This document shows positions 22,430 to 26,202 of a stretch of DNA of 26,202 bases, one piece after another. A program made the position numbers and the translations under genes. The DNA is from Quisquiliibacterium sp. (lineage in GTDB: Bacteria; Pseudomonadota; Gammaproteobacteria; Burkholderiales; Burkholderiaceae_E), in NCBI GenBank assembly GCA_030830765.1, contig JAURMJ010000270.1, positions 1 to 26,202 on the forward strand, written 5' to 3'. The number at the start of each line of letters is the position of its first letter. Position 1 is the stretch's first letter. Under the pieces are notes generated by a model. It was not told the origin of the DNA. It searched no databases and worked only from the letters and a program-made list of their open reading frames with translations.

Positions 22430-23482
22430 CTACACCTCCACAGGAACGCGCAGAACGGTGTCCTCAAGCAGGATCCCTCCGCGATCGCCGATGGTCACAC
22501 GTCCATAGCGCTGAGCGAACACCTCAGGCAAGGGCCTGGCACCAGGCAAAGCCAGCCAGAGTCTGAGCAAATGGCGGCGCTGAGCCGGGTCCGGCCAATC
22601 CTCAAACCCATTGCGATCGTGCAACAGCACATGGTTGTGTACGAACTGCATGTCGCCAGGTTGAAAATCCATCGACATATTCAGCGCGGGATCCTCGGCA
22701 AGCGTGTCAAACAGATCGAGCGCCTCACGCTGAAGATCGGTCAGACGAGGCGCCTCTTCGAAACGCTGAGCACTTTCGATATAGGGACGGTGATAGATCG
22801 CGGTCAGCTTGCCGGCATGCCAGCTGAACACCGGAATCTCGAAATATGGCTTCTGACCTTGACGTACCTCGCCGCGGCGGTCGGTCGCGATGGGTTCGAA
22901 CAGGACGGCAGCCAGATCCGGACGACGCTTGAGCATTTCGTTGTAGATCGTCGTCGAACTGACCAGCAACGACTCCCCGCCACTGCGCGAGCGGCGCAGG
23001 CACAGCAGCGCAACGACATCGCAGGAATCCGTATGAAAAGTCTGCCGATCCTTGGTCTGATAGATCCGCACGTTCGGATCGTCACTTGACAGGCCGACAT
23101 CACGCACATGACCCAGCAAATGGCCTGCTGCATTCTGCGAGCGCGCATTGCCCAGGTGTGCCCCTAGACCGACAAAGGCATACGCAGCCTCAGCCTGAGA
23201 CCAACGCTGCACCGGCAAACCCCGCAGCAACGCGAAACCGCGACCATCGAGCAGCTCGCGGCGCAGCGCCTGAAGCTTGGGCGCAAGGCGCGGCAGCGGA
23301 AAATCCGTGGCTTCGAGCGGCGCCCGGCCCTCGCTGCAGGCCAGAAAGGCGCGTACGGCGGTCTCGACCTCCGCGATCTCCTGCTCATCAAGGTGCACAA
23401 GCCATTCCTCACTGGCAGTCATCTGCGGACCGTACCAGGCGGCTGGGATCTTTTGCGCTGGGGGTAATAGTGTGTTCGTCAT
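22430..23482 (-). CDS. TauD/TfdA family Fe(II)/2-oxoglutarate dioxygenase
   Basis: Non-haem Fe(II) oxygenase of 350 residues. The metal motif is H150-T-D152 in QTFHTDSCDV. A distal His lies in FVHNHVLLHDR (282-290) and an Arg in RRHLLRLWL (302-310), matching the TauD family's C-terminal H-x(10-13)-R. GFALLRGLPV (82-91) is the usual N-terminal strand. The sequence is more like the broad 'TauD' clade beside TRAP transporters than E. coli taurine dioxygenase, so taurine is not assured. GAGGAA, shared with the end of the preceding open frame, serves as SD six bases upstream of the ATG. It is first in the dctP-Q-M direction with a 121-bp gap, so operon membership is likely. Confidence 0.9.
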   Translation of the reverse strand: MTNTLLPPAQKIPAAWYGPQMTASEEWLVHLDEQEIAEVETAVRAFLACSEGRAPLEATDFPLPRLAPKLQALRRELLDGRGFALLRGLPVQRWSQAEAAYAFVGLGAHLGNARSQNAAGHLLGHVRDVGLSSDDPNVRIYQTKDRQTFHTDSCDVVALLCLRRSRSGGESLLVSSTTIYNEMLKRRPDLAAVLFEPIATDRRGEVRQGQKPYFEIPVFSWHAGKLTAIYHRPYIESAQRFEEAPRLTDLQREALDLFDTLAEDPALNMSMDFQPGDMQFVHNHVLLHDRNGFEDWPDPAQRRHLLRLWLALPGARPLPEVFAQRYGRVTIGDRGGILLEDTVLRVPVEV

Positions 23483-23485
23483 CGG

Positions 23486-23681
23486 CTATTCCTCGATCAC
23501 CCAGGCATCGACCGTGCGGCGCACAAGGTCAAGCACCTGCGGTCTCCGGGGTCCTCCGAGGTTCGCATGATCACGCATTTCAGGCAGCCACTGAGCACCA
23601 CTGACTGGAATAGGGTCGGACAACCCTGGCAGGCTTTCAAGATCTTCAGAGGCCTCGCCGAGCAACGACGCAGCTTGGGTG
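23486..23681 (-). other. open frame between pilV and the TauD-like gene, possible remnant
   Basis: A minus-strand frame is open from within the pilV tail to TAG at 23486-23488, seven bases ahead of the TauD start. It encodes about 65 residues (ending VDAWVIEE) that match no family I recognise. Within the non-overlapping part there is no good start codon (only TTG, or an ATG 30 codons from the end) and no SD for one. Its last codons contain the TauD SD, as in coupled genes. It may be the 3' end of a lost gene or chance. Confidence 0.35.
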
Positions 23682-24842
23682 TCAGGGTGCAGGTTCGGGT
23701 TCGGGTTCGGGTGCGGGCTGGTGCTGGACGGTCGTCTCAAGCAGCGTTCCGGTCGGGCAGGCATCATTGCCAGCGACCACTAGAAAATTTTGGTTTTCCA
23801 GGCTTTCTGTGACTTGATCGTAAGAAGCCGGATGCTCGGAATTGTCGATCAACCCATTGCCGTTGTAATCGGCACTGTAGCGGCAGACTTTGCTGTCGTC
23901 CTTGGTGCTTCCGATTGTCAAGCCGGCTAGATCGCTGCGACCCGACCAGCGAGATCTTGTCGCGGCGTCGCTGTCGTGGTCGCTTCCGATGATGACGCAG
24001 GTATATGTGATGTAGCCGGCGTAGGTTGGCGTCGTAGCGCCGCTGTCGTCGTAGCAACCGCTCTGGGTCCCCTCGGTCAACGTGAAATTCAAATTGATCG
24101 CAGATCCCGGGCCGACCACAGCCTTGGCTCCAAACCCGACATAACCGCTGACCAGATACCCGTCGATGTTTTCACAGGTCCAGGTGGCCGGGTCTGAGTC
24201 AGAACCAGTACAACGCTTAGTCAGCAAGCCAGTCGTGTTGTTGAAGACCAGGCGCAGGTCCGCCGCCGCACCGGGAGGCGTGAATGCACTTGTGCCATCA
24301 CCCAGGTCTACGGCCGGCACCGGCACATTCAAGTCCCGGTCTTTGGGCCTTCGGATTGGCGTCCCGACCGGTGGAATCCCCAGACCCAATGCCGCGGCCG
24401 GATCGGTCCCCGCGATCGCCGTGGTTAGAAGCGCCTGCTGCGCACCCCCCTGCCGATCTGTCCATTGAACGACGACTTGCGCTGTCTTGTACGGGACGCC
24501 GGAGGCAGCATCGGAGATTGTCCAGTTGACCGTGTAGACGGCGTTGCTCCCAGTGACCGACTGCGTTCCGGTCGCAATGTTTCCGTAACCCCACTTGCCC
24601 GCCGCCAGGGCCGTCGCATCGAACGCTGCAACCTGCTGGAACGCGCGCAATTGCTCGATACGCTGCTGCCCAATGAAATTGGCCTCGCTCAACTGCTTGG
24701 CCAGATCAGATTCCGCCTGCAAACCGAGTTGAAGCCGCGCGACTGCCATCAGCCCAAATCCGCCAATCGCCATCGCGACCAGCGCCTCGATCAGCGTGAA
24801 GCCGCCGATCGCCAAGGCCTTACGAAAGGTTTTAGAAGTCAC
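23682..24842 (-). CDS. pilV: PilV-like type IV minor pilin with long C-terminal extension
   Basis: Prepilin with a 14-residue leader MTSKTFRKALAIGG cut before F15; the mature start FTLIEALVAMAIGG has the conserved Glu5. The GTG at 24842 is chosen because the SD AGGGGG lies five bases upstream (24848-24853) and it gives a proper leader. It overlaps pilX by 11 bp. It has 386 residues, about twice the usual PilV. After the pilin core (about 1-145) comes a 240-residue extension with six Cys (211, 223, 263, 282, 320, 362). It also has an EF-hand-like loop D325-Y-N-G-N-G-L-I-D-N-S-E336 and a Pro-Glu tail made by a GGTTCG-type hexamer repeat. Minor pilins initiate and decorate the pilus. Confidence 0.85.
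   Translation of the reverse strand: MTSKTFRKALAIGGFTLIEALVAMAIGGFGLMAVARLQLGLQAESDLAKQLSEANFIGQQRIEQLRAFQQVAAFDATALAAGKWGYGNIATGTQSVTGSNAVYTVNWTISDAASGVPYKTAQVVVQWTDRQGGAQQALLTTAIAGTDPAAALGLGIPPVGTPIRRPKDRDLNVPVPAVDLGDGTSAFTPPGAAADLRLVFNNTTGLLTKRCTGSDSDPATWTCENIDGYLVSGYVGFGAKAVVGPGSAINLNFTLTEGTQSGCYDDSGATTPTYAGYITYTCVIIGSDHDSDAATRSRWSGRSDLAGLTIGSTKDDSKVCRYSADYNGNGLIDNSEHPASYDQVTESLENQNFLVVAGNDACPTGTLLETTVQHQPAPEPEPEPAP
23686..23715. repeat. hexamer repeat encoding the Pro-Glu tail of PilV
   Basis: Five tandem units of consensus GGTTCG (three perfect at 23692-23709, flanked by GGTGCA and GGTGCG) encode alternating Pro and Glu/Ala just before the stop. Unit changes would keep the frame. Confidence 0.8.
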
Positions 24843-26085
24843 GCCAACCCCCTGGCACTTTCGCGAACTGGCCCGAGGTCTCACGCAGCGCAGCCAGCAC
24901 ATCCGAGGCATAGGTCGGGTTCGGAGTCCCGGTTGCTGTGAAGTTGTTTTCGGCAATGGCAGCGCCAATAATCTGCGCATCACCGCCACCAGTGTTGTCC
25001 CAGGTGCCGTTCTGGCAGTACAGCACGCCATAGATGGTCATCGTGCCGCGCACTTCGGCATTGCCATTGACCACCAGCATGATCGGCTGGGTTGCGCTGC
25101 CGAATACCGCATTGGAGTTGAGCGCCATGTCGCCATCGACCCAGAGCTGCCGCGCCCCGGCGTCTATCGCCTGAAGAATTGTGTCGTTGCAGGTGCCTGA
25201 ACAGGTGATGACGGTCGTCGTTGACGCAGCCTTGAAGGCATCCTTGGTCACGCCAAAGAACGACGTGAACATCTGATCACTGGACAGTGTGCCAAGCGAA
25301 GCATCGTTGCCGACCAGACTGGCGGTCGATGGCGTGCCCGGCAGCGACTGAATCGTCTTGGGATTGATGAACCCGGTGATGTTGCCCCCGGCATTGATGG
25401 TGATGCCGTTCGTGCCCGGGTCCGTGTTGGTCGCCGTGATCGCATTTGATCCGAAATCCACATTACCCTTCGCAGTCAATGCAGCCGCCGGGACCGTACC
25501 AAGACCATTCAACAGCTTGATGACCTGAACGATGGTAGCCGTGCCGTCCGCGGTCCCCCCTGCGCCAGCCACGCAGGGTTTCTGAGAATCATTGCACCCA
25601 ATCGAAGTGACCCTGACCATCGCCGGGTCAGTTGCAACGTTCTGGAAGGAAACCCGGAATGCCGGGCACCCCGCCGGGTCGGCACATGCATCAGGCGTGG
25701 GCGCACCAGTACTTGGACACCCGCAGCTCCAGGCGCCGGAGACCAGTGTGCATAACGGCGTTGCAGTCGAGAAGGTTTCGACGTAACGACCGTTGTTGTC
25801 CGGGTCCAGGTATTTATCCCGAAAACTTCGGTCTGTTGAGCCAGTCGAGGTCGCGCAGGCAGCGTCGATCTTGCGCATCGAGTTCAGATTAGCAACCGCC
25901 CATTCGAGGCCGGCCTCAGCCGCCTCATGCGCCTTGGCTGATCGATACTGATTCGAGACGGTCTTGCGCTCGAACAAAATATTACGGTTCGCAAAGAACG
26001 TGATCATCGTCATCAAGACCAGAATGATCACCGTAGTCAGCAGCGTTGCAGCGCCGCGTTGCCTGCCGAAATGCGCATTCATCAT
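24832..26085 (-). CDS. pilX: PilX family type IV pilus assembly protein
   Basis: Minor-pilin-like membrane protein of 417 residues starting ATG-ATG at 26085. The longer frame begins at a TTG inside pilW. The N-terminus RQRGAATLLTTVIILVLMTMITFFANRNILFERKT is the PilX_N domain with one transmembrane helix, followed by QYRSAKAHEAAEAGLEWAVA, a helical segment seen in PilX. The rest is rich in Thr, Asn and Gly with repeated short strands and several Cys, and ends in VPGGWRDF, an ending I associate with long Burkholderiales PilX proteins. Its stop overlaps the pilV start, indicating translational coupling. It follows pilW by 10 bp. Confidence 0.88.
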   Translation of the reverse strand: MMNAHFGRQRGAATLLTTVIILVLMTMITFFANRNILFERKTVSNQYRSAKAHEAAEAGLEWAVANLNSMRKIDAACATSTGSTDRSFRDKYLDPDNNGRYVETFSTATPLCTLVSGAWSCGCPSTGAPTPDACADPAGCPAFRVSFQNVATDPAMVRVTSIGCNDSQKPCVAGAGGTADGTATIVQVIKLLNGLGTVPAAALTAKGNVDFGSNAITATNTDPGTNGITINAGGNITGFINPKTIQSLPGTPSTASLVGNDASLGTLSSDQMFTSFFGVTKDAFKAASTTTVITCSGTCNDTILQAIDAGARQLWVDGDMALNSNAVFGSATQPIMLVVNGNAEVRGTMTIYGVLYCQNGTWDNTGGGDAQIIGAAIAENNFTATGTPNPTYASDVLAALRETSGQFAKVPGGWRDF

Positions 26086-26095
26086 CGTCTCGTGC

Positions 26096-26202
26096 TCAGG
26101 TGGGACACGAGCCTTCAACCCGATCGTTACGCAATCGGACTGACTCGGACAGGGTTCGGGTGACCGTGGTATCAGCGCGCAAACGGCCGGTGATCGTGAC
26201 GG
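26096..26202 (-). CDS. pilW: PilW C-terminus (partial, runs off window)
   Basis: Only the last 34 codons are visible. They end LSESVRLRNDRVEGSCPT before TGA at 26096-26098. The SVRLRNDR-type ending fits the PilW family C-terminus, and position immediately upstream of pilX supports it. The call rests mainly on context. Confidence 0.65.
   Translation of the reverse strand, partial: VTITGRLRADTTVTRTLSESVRLRNDRVEGSCPT

Noticed and set aside
1-26202. CRISPR array, insertion sequence, prophage or toxin-antitoxin pair
   Set aside because: No regularly spaced repeats, transposase, integrase, phage structural gene or paired small genes were seen.

Overview
The window reads as a GC-rich chromosomal segment of a proteobacterium, most likely a betaproteobacterium of the Burkholderiales type. 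The support is indirect: a membrane-anchored cytochrome c5, a murein transglycosylase with a C-terminal peptidoglycan-binding domain, long PilX/PilV minor pilins, and a TRAP transporter beside a TauD-like dioxygenase. There is no rRNA or other phylogenetic marker that settles the lineage. No phage, transposon or CRISPR array was seen. Nearly all the sequence is coding, in short operons of changing direction.

Layout. 1-4323: the 3' part of a MATE exporter (+), then (-) a secreted lytic transglycosylase and an acyl-CoA synthetase. 4565-5792 (+): thioredoxin and a phytanoyl-CoA dioxygenase-like enzyme. 5840-8431: a cystathionine beta-lyase-like enzyme (-) divergent from a class I/II aminotransferase (+). 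8512-11690 (-): a probable three-gene unit of SDR, D-2-hydroxyacid dehydrogenase and PRISE-like reductase. 12006-12081 (-): tRNA-Arg(CCG). 12273-16262: cytochrome c5 (+), RecQ (-) and a CNNM/CorC-type membrane protein (+). 16443-19324 (+): beta-carbonic-anhydrase-fold enzyme, O-acetylhomoserine sulfhydrylase (MetY), then a separately started HpcH/HpaI aldolase. 19442-23482 (-): TauD/TfdA dioxygenase and a complete DctP-DctQ-DctM TRAP transporter. 23682-26202 (-): minor pilins PilW (partial), PilX and PilV.

How the genes may work together. Sulfur metabolism recurs: MetY, a MetC-like lyase, an aminotransferase that could act on sulfur amino acids, an acyl-CoA synthetase resembling methylmercaptopropionate-CoA ligases, and a TauD-family oxygenase. 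The most interesting pairing is the beta-carbonic-anhydrase-like gene 17 bp upstream of metY. Some members of that fold hydrolyse carbonyl sulfide to H2S, which is MetY's co-substrate, so a COS-to-homocysteine route is a testable hypothesis. A second theme is uptake and oxidation of small organic acids or sulfonates by TauD plus TRAP, with an aldolase convergent to it. The pilin block is notable for a large PilV with an EF-hand-like loop and a Pro-Glu tail, and for the sudden change to metabolic genes just downstream.

Most gene calls are ordinary. Functional identities beyond family level are inference. Start sites were moved from the longest reading frame where a Shine-Dalgarno sequence, domain start or gene overlap indicated it.
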